This document shows, one piece after another, positions 36,076-46,289 of a stretch of 64,000 nucleotides of DNA. The stretch spans positions 104,696,417 through 104,760,416 of the forward strand of contig CM023449.1 of the NCBI GenBank assembly GCA_013339765.2, read 5' to 3'. Position numbers and translations under genes: made by a program. This DNA is from Haemaphysalis longicornis. Taxonomy: Eukaryota; Arthropoda; Arachnida; Ixodida; Ixodidae. Below the pieces are notes generated by a model that saw only the letters and a list, made by a program, of their open reading frames with translations, was not told the origin of the DNA and did no database searches. Positions within the stretch are counted from its first letter, which is position 1, and every line of letters starts with the position of its first letter.

Positions 36076-37939
36076 CAGATTCAGTTTATTTTATGTACAA
36101 GTACATCAGGGGTTTGGAGAAAAGCTGCAGTACTGCAGCTTAACAAAGCTCCAACCCACTGGACACGGACAACAGTGCGGAGAACGCAAATACAGCAGCA
36201 AAAAATTTCATGTACATCATATGACTGCAACTTGTGTAAGTCATATATTCTGGATATGGAAGACATTATATTTTAGTGCAATACACAAAGAAACATTAGC
36301 AATACAAAGAGAAAACGATACGACTGTATGCATATATAACAAAAGAAAAAACAGTACTGTATAAGATTCAGTGCAGGAGCAATGCAAGTAAAAAAGGCAG
36401 TAAGGTGAACATCACTAAAGAAACACTGCTAACAAGTTCTTTGGGATTACATTTGCTATGTCGACACCATTTTTATAGAGAGTGCTGAGTAATCTCGGTG
36501 TGATGGAGCTGAGCATAGTTAGTCCGGCTGGTAAGTACAAACCAGGGTTCAAAGTTTCTCATGCAGAACACAGAATTATTTCGAGTCAAGTTGGCCAAGT
36601 TAAGTAATGTATTTGTGTTATGGATTCGCTCGTTTATTAATGCTTTACAGAGGCGATAGTCGAACAGTTTTTGTACCTCAATTAATTCGAATTGTTTCAG
36701 TAAAGTACCAACCAAGTGGTCCATTGGAGTATTGGTTATTATTTTAATGACTTTATTCTGCAGTCGGGAAAGTTAAGAGATGTTTTATTTTGTAGTGGCA
36801 CCCCATACTAAAAAAACAAAGCTAATACACGACTGAAATAATGTATGGTATATAATAAACCTTGTTTTAATGGGAAGTTACTCGCGATTTTGATAAAAAA
36901 GTCCTATTACTCTGGAAAGCTTCATTGCTACGCGGTCTGTTTGCAAATCCCAGAGCATATGCTCTGTGAATACAATGCCAAGAGTTTTGAAACTTTTCAC
37001 TACTTCTATTAGACGGCCATCGAGAGGCAAGCTATTTACTGGATTTATTTGTTTGCCTTTAGCTCGGAAGATAATAGCTTTGGTTTTTTCACGGTTTAAT
37101 ATTATGCCATTTGACGAAGTCCATTCACACAATTTAGCGAGAATCTCATTGCCTCGGCTAGTGAGATCTGTGCATTTTTCATCGGCTAAAAACAAACTTG
37201 TGTCATCCGCGTTGATTATATATTTTACAGAAGAGCAGCTTAACACAATGTCGTTTATGAAAATGTTGAATAAATAGGGACCCAATATGCTTCCTTGTGG
37301 TACTCCAAGGCATGTTCGCTATGTTAAAGAAGACGACTTATTTATGGTGACATTGTGCGGGCGGTTGCCAAGGTATGATTCAATAGCCTCAAGTGCCCTA
37401 CCACGAATACCGTAAAATTCTAATTTCTTAAGTAGCAGCTGTCGGTCAAGTGAGTCAAAAGCCTTCGAGAAGTCTATAAATATTCCAAGTACGAATTTTG
37501 TGTCTTCCATTTCGCGGAGATTGAAATCCTTCTGCGCAAGTAACGCCAGTTCAGTAGACCTGTGTTTACGAAAACCAAACTGAGCATCTGATAATATTTT
37601 TTGTTTATCTGTAAAGTACGCGAGCCTAAAATACAAAATTTTTCAAAGACTTTCGAAATAATCGGTAAAATTGATATGGGCCTATATTTTCCAAAATGGT
37701 TTTTGTCCCCTTTTTGTACAGTAAGATTACTTTCGCGGTTTGTAAATTCGCTGGGAAAATACCAGTTAAAAAACACAGGTTGAATATACTCGTCAGGGGC
37801 GGGAAATTATTTCCGCCATAAGCTTGATTACGGTGACGCTTAAAATCAAAAGAATCAGAACTGTTGCTGTTTCGCAGCTGGATAATTGTAGAAAATACCA
37901 CGGCCTCCGTTACTGGGGCTAAAAATACTGCACCTTGGG
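36076..37939 (-). mobile_element. CR1/L2-like LINE fragment (RT and 3' end)
   Basis: Minus-strand, 5'-truncated LINE inside the endonuclease of another LINE. RT blocks: LTSIFNLCFLTGIFPANLQ (37720-37790), ISILPIISKVFEKF (37640-37690), QFGFRKHRST and GIFIDFSKAFDSLDR (37440-37590), then INADDTSLFLADEK (37160-37210), where Y-A-D-D is N-A-D-D. 3' UTR 36090-36470 ends in repeats of the unit TGAATC at 36064-36086. TTCAGATT occurs at 36068-36075 and 37940-37947 and is probably the target duplication, although the left copy overlaps the simple tail. The RT is split into several frames. Confidence 0.8.
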
Positions 37940-38429
37940 TTCAGATTTTACACTTCTTTCGAAAAACGGGTAACTCGGCAGAAAAAACGCTTTCCATGTC
38001 AGGCGGGCGATAAACGGCACCTACGACTACGTCAGTAGTTTTACATTTTAGCTATACCCACACGCATCCGAAAAACGATGTTATATTTGTGTTCTTGTTG
38101 TTGTTGTTTCCTGTTGTTGTTTTCTTGTCGAAGATGATTTCTTATTTTATGTACACCACCACCTTTGCGATGTTTGTTTGTTGCAACAAAAATGTAAAAT
38201 TTTTTGCTAGTGACAAAAATATTACCGTCAGAAACAGCCTCATTGAGCCAAGTCTCTGTTAAAACAATTATTCACGAAGAACATCAGACAGTCAGCCATG
38301 ATAGTACAACATTTTTGGTAATTACGATCCTGATATTAGTCTAAAGGAAAGAAAGACTGTTAACTGAAGCAGTCTGCTTCGCCACTGCAAAGCATGCTGA
38401 TTGACTGACCAAAACAAGCAGATTTGACG

Positions 38430-39169
38430 TGTCATGTCAGAACTTGTGGCACGGACGGAGCATCCGCCTCTGGAGAGACAGGTTGACATACACATGTTTC
38501 ACGATTTGCCGATGCATCCCATACATAAACAGTGTCATTAACCATCAGCTTGTTGAACACGAGGCGCACGCGGTCTCCTTCTTTTTTGATCGACTGAAGA
38601 CTGTTGCGACGTTTATCGCCCACAGCCTCAGCAAAATCGCGTAAAAATCTGAACGTTGCAATTTAGAGCTTCAGCCCTTTACTTAGAATAGTTTCGACAT
38701 ATTTTTTGCTGTAAAACTCAGCGATAATGGGAAGCGAGGTTTTTTTTCAGCTCAGAACCGGCAGGTGTCCGTGAGCCCTGACAATTGAAGCAGCTGTCAT
38801 CCCTACCTTGTTTGAAAAAAACTCAGGAAGATGTGTTTCCGAGGATTCCCATGATTCTGATTGGTCAGTGTACGCGATGCCGAAAGACCGGGCATGCGAC
38901 CTTCGCTAACAGGTTTCTAAATCATCATTTTTCCCTGCATGAAGGCTTAAAATTGCATCGTGATGTACGACAGTTTCAGTTGAAGCAGCCACAACAAAAT
39001 TAGCCTCCAATCATTTGGCACGTTAAGTCAATGCTTCTAAGTCATCCTGTATATCGATACGAAGTAGCAACAAATTTTTTCACAGCTTCGGAAGGCTCGT
39101 ATTGTTGGCCTCAAGGCGTACGACAGTACTGAAAAGCAAGTCCAGTTTTTCTTCTTCTACTTTAGTCAT
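38430..39169 (-). pseudogene. CR1/L2-like LINE ORF1
   Basis: Chosen start is ATG at 39169 (MTKVEEEKLDLLF), which opens a coiled-coil-like helix (VRLEANN and following). A middle block near 38640-38700 (KKYVETILSKGLKL) and the C-terminal block KRRNSLQSIKKEGDRVRLVF and NKLMVNDTVYVWDAS (38480-38620) match the nucleic-acid-binding part of CR1/L2-type ORF1 proteins. ORF1p is the RNA-binding chaperone of the LINE particle. There are stops near 39060-39080, 38740 and 38660. The end near 38430 is about 80 bp before the first endonuclease residues of ORF2. Confidence 0.65.
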
Positions 39170-39319
39170 TTTTTTGGGTTTGCTTCCACATCACCGCTAA
39201 ACAGCAGTAGGCGCCAAACATACAAGGCAGATGAACGGATACGCTTCAAACAATCAGGGGGAGCCGACACCACAACAAGACACATTATTGTCTCGGTAAT
39301 AGCACGGTTTTGGGTAAAT

Positions 39320-39695
39320 GACCTGTACAAACGTTAAGGGTGAGCGTGGAAGCCGCGTGCGGGGGCGCAGCGTGAAGCAGCGTTGAATTCAAGGACGTTA
39401 AAAAAATCCTTGGTAGAATTGCGCGCGGTTGTATTCGGACCATTCATGTGACGCAGCCACGTGTTGCCAAGCGAATTGGGTAGTCACAGCGAGTATTGGC
39501 AGTGATCCTTGCAGTTGGCTCGTAGATGCGCTGTATTCCACCGGTTCTCGTGAGATGCCAGCAGGATGAGCGCTCCATCGACGATCATGTAGCACGAGTG
39601 CCTCATTAGTCCAGCCCGGACACAAACAACCCAATGTGGCCAGTGACAGCGCCTGTGCAAACGTGAATGGTGAGCGTGGCATGCCGAGTGCGGTG
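39320..39695 (-). repeat. Repeated 5' UTR monomer of the CR1/L2-like LINE
   Basis: ACAAACGTTAAGGGTGAGCG at 39329 and CAAACGTGAATGGTGAGCG at 39657 head two parallel segments (both then GTGG, a GCCG word and GTGCGG), about 327 bp apart, at the 5' end of the LINE. Direct 5' monomers of this kind drive transcription in some LINEs. The right-hand monomer is only about 40 bp before it meets the Ty3 host sequence at 39696. Confidence 0.5.
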
Positions 39696-40645
39696 GCATG
39701 GCTCCTTCTCTCCGGAAAATTCTAAAACGAACACTTGAAGTCATGAATCACCCCTCGGAGGCTCTCCGCCGATTGTGCCGTATCGACAATTCCGCCTTGA
39801 GGGGTCAAATGCTTCATTTCTTCTCTAAAAAACGTTCGCCAACCGAATTCCAGTTCCGGGATCTCTACACACATCTTTTTCGGCATGTTGAGGGTGAGGT
39901 CGACAAAAGACGCTCGTTGGCGGTATGGTTTAGGAATGTTGGCGACGTAGATTTTTTACGTGTTCTTTTTGGTGGGTAGCTCAACCACATAGTCCGTTGC
40001 GGACAACCTCTACAAAACTAGAGCATGGTTCACCCAATGTATTTCCAGTTTATTTGGCGGCTACGGCTTAAGAATAATGACTTCGTCATTCCGGTTGAAA
40101 GACTTCTATCTGGCACTGCGGTCCTAGTACGCTTTTGAGTTTACCCTAGATGTTCCCACCCTCTCGTCTGCAAGCTTCTGTGCCTTGTTTATTCTCTTAA
40201 GACCTTCAGTACGTTTTCACGACTGTAGGGATTTCCCCGCAGCCTTCTCACACCTCTCTTACCATGAGAATATGAGATCTTCGCTTCCTGCCGTAAACTA
40301 ACTCTGCCGGAGCAAATCCGGGCGACTCGTGCGGGGCAGTACGAAGTGCAAACATGGTGGCCGGGAAGCAGGCATCGCACTCCTGTTGGGGATCGAAACA
40401 AACGTCTCAAAGAAATCGCTCCAGTGTAGAGCGGTATCGCTCAAGTCGGTTTGATTGAGGGTGTCAGACAGAGCTATGAATGAGCTTCCCTTCGCAGGGT
40501 TCAATGAAGGTTGTAGTTCTCTCCTCTGATCGCTGTGTATTTCCGCGGGAAAACCCATTCGGCCAAACACGGAGAGAAAACCGTCAACCACTTCGGCAGA
40601 AGACAACTTTTTCAGAGGTACTGCTTCGAGGAATTTAGTATTCTT
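39696..40645 (-). pseudogene. Ty3/gypsy integrase core and RT N-terminal linker
   Basis: Aligns with 14100-15060. SSAEVVDGFLSVFGRMGFPA then EIHSDQRREL (40520-40605) holds the second catalytic Asp. The Glu region is frame-shifted near 40450. The part from 40180 down to 39700 covers the C-terminal integrase and linker, including a segment matching the 14190-14290 region (CGTATCGACAATT shared). The zinc-binding domain is missing because the block ends at about 40640. The upper border leads into unassigned sequence. Confidence 0.7.
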
Positions 40646-43600
40646 TCCGCTCTTTTCTTATTTTGTTTTGCTTACACTTTTCCAGTGTGTGAATACGGGT
40701 TTGCAAACGAATATAATCTTGGGCGACTGCTCTTCGGGAACTTCACGGTCCACTGTATATCTCCCTTTGTGTATGTGTCATTAGCCTTATGTCCCCTTAC
40801 TTCTCTGTATTTACGTGATCCAGTTTGAATTGGGTGTACTTTTCATTGTACTGCCGTTGCATTGCATGACATTGCCTTTCTGCACCCGCCTCGTGGACGG
40901 CTGTTGCGTTTTACGCAGAAAAACGTTTACCCGATTTCACTTCATGTAAAACTACATGTTCTTTGGACCTTTCTTCGAACCTCTTTCATCCCCGCATTCC
41001 CCCGATGCGGTTCCCGCACCACCCCCTCTTACTTACTTCCTTCCTTTTTTCTTCCCTCCCTTTCGTTTTAACGCTTGCGCTTGGTATCTGTAATTCACTC
41101 GGGGGTCTCCCGCCCTTTTCTCCTAACCAGTCAATTTCCTCTAGTCCCTTGCATATTTCGGACTTTCTTAAACCCCCGTACCTTGCCACTTGAATGTGGC
41201 AGAATGTATTGCAAAAAATAGCGACAGGTTGGCATTCCAGGCAGCCACCGCCAGGAGCAGGTCAAAAAACAAGCAGGAAATGATTCCCTCCTTTGTAACT
41301 CACGTTCTTGCTTTCACATGGTGACTTCAATGCCATGCAACAATTTATTGTTATTATTTAGCCCCGCCACCTACTACTTTTTTGGTATTTATGTTAGTGC
41401 CATTGTTTTCTATGGTTGAGTGTGGCAGCCAGAGCCACTCAAGCTTGTCGGGTTTTTCAAATGTGTTCTTTAAGCCCCCGGGCCGTGACCCAAGCGTCTA
41501 CGATATGCGGAAAACATTCGGGCACTGCTGAACCTTCTTAAGCTACCTATTACACTAGATTACCTTAATGGAGAACCTGGCTAGGCTTGTAGCGATCACA
41601 ATGTACCGAACGGAGAAAAGGTAGGTAGTTAAGATTTCCAAAGAAGGCAAAGAAGAAATTGTGGTATGTCGTTTAGTTTTTTGAATAAGATATGAATTGG
41701 TAATGTTTGAAGGGTCAAAAAAGGTTGAGACTAATTTCCGCCACGTAAGATAGGCAGCCCCTACCTACAGAATATCAATCTGATATGATAACCAGTGTAC
41801 TACCGGCGGGTTGGTGAATCCCCCCACATTTCTGGGTATTTATGTTAGGGAAATGTTTTCCTGCTCTTGAGATGTTAGCCAGGGCCACTCCGAATATTTG
41901 AAGCAAACACATCGTACTTAACCCCGGGTCGTCACTGGAGCGGCTACGACATCTCGAGAGCATCAAAAACCATTGAACCCCTTTTAGTGGCAGTGGCCCT
42001 AGCTACAATCCCCAAGTGCCCAAAACAAATACCCTTGTTTTAAATACCCAAGAGAGCTAAGGGAACCCGCAGCCCTGAAGGTGACGTTGGGATCATCCTA
42101 CCAGACCGGTATTCTGGTGTTCAGGGCTCCAGATCCCAAACTCTGGCCGGTTTTTTCGCTAATTCTATTTTTCGAATAAGTAGAAAAAAATATATCAGCT
42201 AAAAGAGATTTAAATCAACTATCAACTTTGACATTCTTGACTGGCTCCCTTTTATTGTTTTTTATTTAACGAGCCCCGCATTTCCTTTTAAAAAACTCAT
42301 TACGAACATAAGCGAAGGTGTTCGTTCTGGCAGTGTGGGTTTATAGGTAGCCAAAGAGGGCTCATGCGCGTCTCGACTACTCCGGGGCCTGTCCCAGACA
42401 CCAGAGTGACATCTCAGGGCTAAAACAAACTCCGTTCACCCGAGTAATCGAAGTGCAATAGCTCTGACACCCAACTGCATGAAAACAATTACCCTAGTAC
42501 AAAATACCAGTCCAAAGCACACAGCTCACCCTTGCTGGTAGCACACTGGGTATAGCACCAGAACGGGTTTTCCCAAAGTCTTAGGGTTGGATTTCATCAG
42601 ACAGGAACGCGTTTCTTAATTTTAAATCTTTCAATACTATAAACTATGTGTCCAGTGGAAAATGAACGGCATTCCACATTTCCCATTTGCCTTCCTTCGG
42701 TTCTGACTGTCCTCACTTATTTCTGTTCTCATTCTATTGAACCCGTTATTTTCATTATGAATCGCCAGAAGCATAACGAGGGTATCTGCTTTTTCAGTTC
42801 TTGAGCTTAAGAGGGTTCAACACAGTCGAACCCTCCAGTCATGTCGTATGCGATTGATTCACGGAAAAAGAGGTTTTAACGAACGTCCTCTAAACTCAGA
42901 GTAGTCCGCAGTGCGCTGGATACTACACCAACCCCGATAATACATTACCCTAACAAAAATATCCAACAACGTAGAAGGGATGACAGCACCACCAGTAGCC
43001 TAGTGCGTAACGCACCAGGCCGGTATTTCGGATATCGTTTGTTCCTATCACAAACAGCTGGCGTGGTTTTCTTGCTTTGGTATTTCTCCAATATTTTAAA
43101 ACAACAACTGGATATGTTTTCCGAAGTATGAATGACCCATGTACATAAATATTTGAGCGTCCAACGGGAGCTGAACAAAAAAAATAACGCTTACAAATTC
43201 AGCACAAAACGACTCTGCCTTGAGCTTTTATAAAACTATATCAACACTTTTTGGTGTTTGTGTTTTTCAGAACCACTAACTATTCTGAACAGGCCCGTTC
43301 AAAAAAGCCACAACTCAATGAGCACACGTTTTGGGTATCGAACAGAAAAAACACCGCTCACGAATGTGGCCATATTGGCTGCTGCCGATGGCGTCAAAAG
43401 AGTGCAGTCACGGCGAACGAATATCACTCTCGCTCGGCTAAAAGTGACGAAATTTGAGCTGCGCCTTTTCGTTGTTGGAACACATAGTTGTAATCAGGCC
43501 ACAAAAAATGAACTGTACCACAGGCACTGGCCATATCACGAAGGTGCATAGTTGTTACAGTTATTTTCTGCAAAGTGTTGCCAAAATTGTAAACTGTACA

Positions 43601-44815
43601 CTTCACCATTGACACCATAAAAACCTCCTCTTGGGCTAAGTTCTTGGCTGAAGTCGACAAGGATCTTAGTGCGATTGCCGCTCCTTGCAAAATTTTATGT
43701 AGCGGAGAAACAAACGTTTATATTTTGAAGATTTCATCGCATGTTAATGATATGCCGGTGGTGTAGATTGCCTTGCCCTTCTCAAATATACGGTGTGCAC
43801 CATAAACCGAAGAAACTTCAGGCATCAAAGGCGCCGCAGTAGTTCAATGCGTGTTGCCCCGGTTAAAAAAAAGACTAAAATCTTTTTGTAAATACTCTAC
43901 GAGACATTTAAACGCTAGTTAAGTCGGTCTTTAACTGTACATTCTGCTTTCGAGTGAGAAAAATACCAAAAGGCTGGTTTGCTCTACACATGCCTTGCTT
44001 CGTCCGATCTTTCGATTATAAAAACGTGTCATTACTGTGAAGCTGAACATTGCTTTTGTGTGCAGTTATCTCCAACGTTTTCTAGAAAGCACAAATTGTA
44101 AAGCATTGTGTTTTCCTACCGTAAACTTCAAAGCCTAAGAATTATAGCATAAAAACCGTTTCAATGTTCTACGTACTTTCGTATTGGTAAAAAATGGCAT
44201 TCTCCGACTTTGCAGGAAAACATATCTCTTTTATGAAAATACGAAAATAGACAAGGGGATTACTCAAGCACAAATACAAATTTATTTGGTCCACCAGTCA
44301 TGCCTTTTGTCTTTTTTCTGTCTTTTTTCTCTTTCACAGCTTCTTTCTCTGAAGATATGCTTTCATTCACAAGTCTGCGGCTACCAATATTGATTCTGGA
44401 GCGTGAGTATAGCTATAAAAAATTGAAGGGTGTCTTTCAAAAAGAATATCAACTTTTGATTGTATAAAACTCCCATTTAAGTGCACCCAATATTTCATTT
44501 ATGGTTACGCATGACAGAAAAAACGAAGGGGGTGTTTAGGCAGCAAATAGGTGATGCGCTTATTCGTCAGCATTATCGTCAACATCGCAGTTAACATTAT
44601 CATAAGCTTACTAGGCCTACTGCATGGGGAAGTTCTCTCCCATGGATATCCAACACTTTCAGTGCTGTGCAGCTGGAATCTATTCTTTGGTTCCGAAGTA
44701 ATTTTTTATGTCTTCTGGAGTAGTCTGTTTTCTCCATGTTTTTACACCCGTCTCTTGGTGTTCAATCCGAAACCCTGGTATTCCCCTCGTTGTGGTTTTG
44801 CCTATATACGTGTAG
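40646..44815. other. Unassigned stretch
   Basis: About 4.2 kb without recognised coding sequence. 40960-41190 is C/T-rich. 42530-42620 is a SINE-like unit, listed separately. A segment near 42990-43020 (GTAGCCTAGTGCGTAACGCACC) also looks faintly tRNA-derived but lacks a B box. Two sentences of similar layout near 41395-41510 and 41845-41955 (TATTTATGTTAG..., GCCA.GGCCACTC..., ...CGTGACC or CGTCACT) suggest an old ~440-bp direct duplication. Confidence 0.4.
42530..42620 (+). mobile_element. Degenerate tRNA-derived SINE-like unit
   Basis: TAGCACACTGGG at about 42538-42549 fits the A box TRGYNNANNNGG and continues TATAGCACC as in a tRNA D-arm. AGGGTTGGATTTC near 42584-42596 is a mutated B box. 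An A/T-rich tail follows. There is no cloverleaf or anticodon I can support, so this is read as an old SINE. Confidence 0.4.
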
Positions 44816-44819
44816 AGCC

Positions 44820-44932
44820 TGTTGAAAAAGGTGATGGCTCGCCTCTCTCATGCCCATCATCATCATTATCATTACGTATCACAAAAGTACTCATAGAACG
44901 GCTCTCGGCAGCTCGTCGTCCATTTCTAAACA
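44820..44932 (+). repeat. Left (5') LTR of the miniature element
   Basis: 113 bp, TGTTG...AAACA. Includes an ATCATCATCATTATCATT simple stretch and TCTCGGCAGCTCGTCGTCC, shared with the right LTR. No AATAAA is present. Confidence 0.7.
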
Positions 44933-44935
44933 TTT

Positions 44936-44976
44936 TGGGTGCCTAAAACCAGGATCGAACCAGGGACCTTTAGATT
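44936..44976 (+). promoter_or_regulatory. Primer-binding site complementary to tRNA-Phe, unusually long
   Basis: Three bases after the left LTR the sequence runs TGGGTGCCTAAAACC, then AGGATCGAACCAGGGACC, then TTTAGAT. This is the antisense of the 3' half of eukaryotic tRNA-Phe: CCA end, acceptor stem, whole T-arm and the edge of the anticodon arm, with about four differences. A normal primer site covers only about 18 nt, up to the methylated base in the T-loop. tRNA-Phe as the match comes from memory of the conserved tRNA sequence. Confidence 0.65.
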
Positions 44977-45103
44977 ACGCCCTCATCACGTCCATCAATA
45001 CCCGAATCAGGTCAGAGATCAAACAGCGCCATAAAAGTGCGGAAAGCGAAAACGGTAATAATAACCTGGTAATCCAAAACAAGAAAGCCAGTACAAACGA
45101 GAA

Positions 45104-45589
45104 TTGAAATCAGATGCTGTACCACCTGTAAATGACAAGAGTCTTGATTTCTGTGCAGCAAATAACTTGTGCAATCGAACGGACAATAACAGGACTGGGT
45201 ACAGCGAGATTCTGAGTACAGCGAGATCGATGCTACCAGAAACCACGCCAAAAGAGAAGAAATTTACGACGGTTTTTTCGCAACGGGACACATTCAAGAC
45301 ACAACCGGAAATATTGGATGTGGCCTTGCAAGTTGAAGCAGAAAGTCCGAGTCGCGAACAGCCTACGGAAGACGGAGAAAATGAAGCCAAAGAAAAGACG
45401 AAGGAAAATTGCGCCTATCATTCTACAGAAGCCTGCAAGGCGTCTAAAGGTGATGTGAGTAATGCCAGCTTCGGTAATGAACAAAACGACTTCCGGCTGG
45501 TGAACGAAGTTTCCACCCAGATGAGTAACTCCTTTCCACAGACCAGCGGCTTCTCAGCAAGAAAACAGGACTACGCTTCGGCACGCTAA
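45104..45589 (+). CDS. Hypothetical ORF inside the miniature LTR element
   Basis: 161 codons from ATG 45104, the only long plus-strand frame between the two LTRs. The product is acidic and hydrophilic, rich in Glu, Asn, Ser and Thr (EDGENEAKEKTKENC), with no zinc knuckle, protease motif or membrane segment. A shorter frame at 44988-45107 precedes it. It might be a gag remnant, a captured host fragment or chance; codon-bias or homology tests would be needed to choose. I see no internal stop. Confidence 0.3.
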   Translation: MKSDAVPPVNDKSLDFCAANNLCNRTDNNRTGYSEILSTARSMLPETTPKEKKFTTVFSQRDTFKTQPEILDVALQVEAESPSREQPTEDGENEAKEKTKENCAYHSTEACKASKGDVSNASFGNEQNDFRLVNEVSTQMSNSFPQTSGFSARKQDYASAR

Positions 45590-45735
45590 CAGGCGTCGTT
45601 TTCATCGATGGAAGCAGAAGCGGCGAGGTCCCGGAATCTGCTTGCTTCAGCGAACCTGATTTCTTGATGCCTGCCAACTGGACCACTTTCCCGCCATGGA
45701 CTCTAAAGACGCAGTGAAACTTGTAGCCATTTACA

Positions 45736-45746
45736 GTGGGGGAGGA
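45736..45746 (+). promoter_or_regulatory. Polypurine tract
   Basis: GTGGGGGAGGA lies directly before the right LTR start TGTTG at 45747, the position and composition of the plus-strand priming site of LTR elements. Confidence 0.65.
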
Positions 45747-45857
45747 TGTTGAAAAAGATGACGCCTCGCCTACCCCGTGCCCATCATCATCATTATCATT
45801 ACGTATCATAAAGTACTCATCCGAACGGCTCTCGGCAGCTCGTCGTCCCTTTCTAAA
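45747..45857 (+). repeat. Right (3') LTR of the miniature element
   Basis: About 111 bp matching 44820-44932; starts TGTTGAAAAAGATGACGCC. The match ends at CTAAA and is followed by TAGAGCCTGTT instead of CA, so its last bases are lost or the LTR boundary differs. Confidence 0.7.
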
Positions 45858-46289
45858 TAGAGCCTGTTAAAGAACCCAGGCGAGGACGGCGGGACGTGCG
45901 TGAATCTCTAATGGGGGATGACATTCTACAATGATGGTGATAGCACTTTTAGGAGGCAGCTGCTAATGGCCACCCTCTTCTTTTTTAATATTTCCTACAT
46001 CCTCCCGGCCAAGCGATAAATGGCGAAGGATACTGAGCATGACGTGAAGGATTGACGTTTTCAGCGGTCATCGAGCATTAAATTTGAACACTTTTGTCCA
46101 AGGTCACGTAATCAGTGTAATATGGTCACAATCCATGTCATGTGCGTCGTGTTTTGCCACACTATAATAGTCCGGTCTTTTGTTTCCATCGATGTTTAAA
46201 GCGTCTGTGCCAGATTCGCCCTAGTGATTCAGGCCAGCTAAGGCGGGGAATCTGGACGATCGTCGGCACTAGATAAAGATATAGTACTG

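Larger units (their letters stand above)
33130..38350 (-). pseudogene. CR1/L2-like LINE ORF2 (endonuclease and RT), twice interrupted
   Basis: Endonuclease, first block: ETWLNEAVSDGN and KGGGV (38180-38270), then VVVGAVYRPPDMESVF (about 37985-38035). Second block after the insert: LITFGDFKFPIFNWP (36015-36070) with the catalytic G-D-F, then TRRVGSTSYVLNIILTND. RT: IPDDWRIAKVV-like block (35000-35060), CKVFDSVPHQCILLKL (34700-34750), NVLAWITDFLCSRTQF up to 34645, insert, then VTSGMPQGNVLGPSLFLVYV and FFADDCVIY (33890-33990). The A-D-D core is intact with F-A-D-D. The thumb and a C-terminal SFIPRTI-like block end near 33130. At both insertions the LINE frame can be rejoined across the break, which defines the boundaries. 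Confidence 0.8.
32857..39695 (-). mobile_element. CR1/L2-like LINE, close to full length, with two insertions
   Basis: Minus strand: 5' UTR 39170-39695 with two promoter-like monomers, ORF1 from ATG at 39169 to about 38430, ORF2 endonuclease in two blocks (37948-38350 and 35700-36067), RT (33300-35215) and a 3' UTR ending in TAAATA units at 32857-32890. The 3' end carries GGGCCTTTAGGGG before the tail. Interrupted by a LINE at about 36076-37939 and a shorter one at 34056-34638. Removing both leaves about 4.4 kb. It is inserted in the Ty3 RT N-terminal region. Frames are degraded. Confidence 0.8.
31600..40645 (-). mobile_element. Ty3/gypsy element split by nested LINEs
   Basis: Two Ty3 blocks on the minus strand, 39696-40645 (integrase) and 31600-32856 (RT and RNase H), are collinear with the continuous Ty3 copy at 13300-15060. 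The junction words match: that copy reads GCGTCACAAGGCTCGTTCTC at 14120-14139; here GCGTCACAAGG ends at 32856 and GGCTCCTTCTC begins at 39698. The 6.8-kb sequence between is a LINE with two further insertions. Once rejoined, the order on the minus strand is integrase, RT, RNase H. Gag, protease and LTRs are not found. Confidence 0.8.
44820..45857 (+). mobile_element. Miniature LTR retroelement (TRIM-like), 113-bp LTRs
   Basis: The direct repeats 44820-44932 and 45747-45857 (about 88% alike) both begin TGTTGAAAAAG. The left one ends AAACA. Immediately after it lies a tRNA-complementary primer site (44936 on); immediately before the right one lies a polypurine tract (45736-45746). The internal region is only about 0.8 kb, without recognisable gag or pol. 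TAGAGCC occurs directly outside both ends (44813-44819 and 45858-45864); it could be a 7-bp target duplication or, if the LTR is really longer, its continuation. The layout fits a terminal-repeat retrotransposon in miniature or a deletion derivative of a larger LTR element. Confidence 0.7.
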
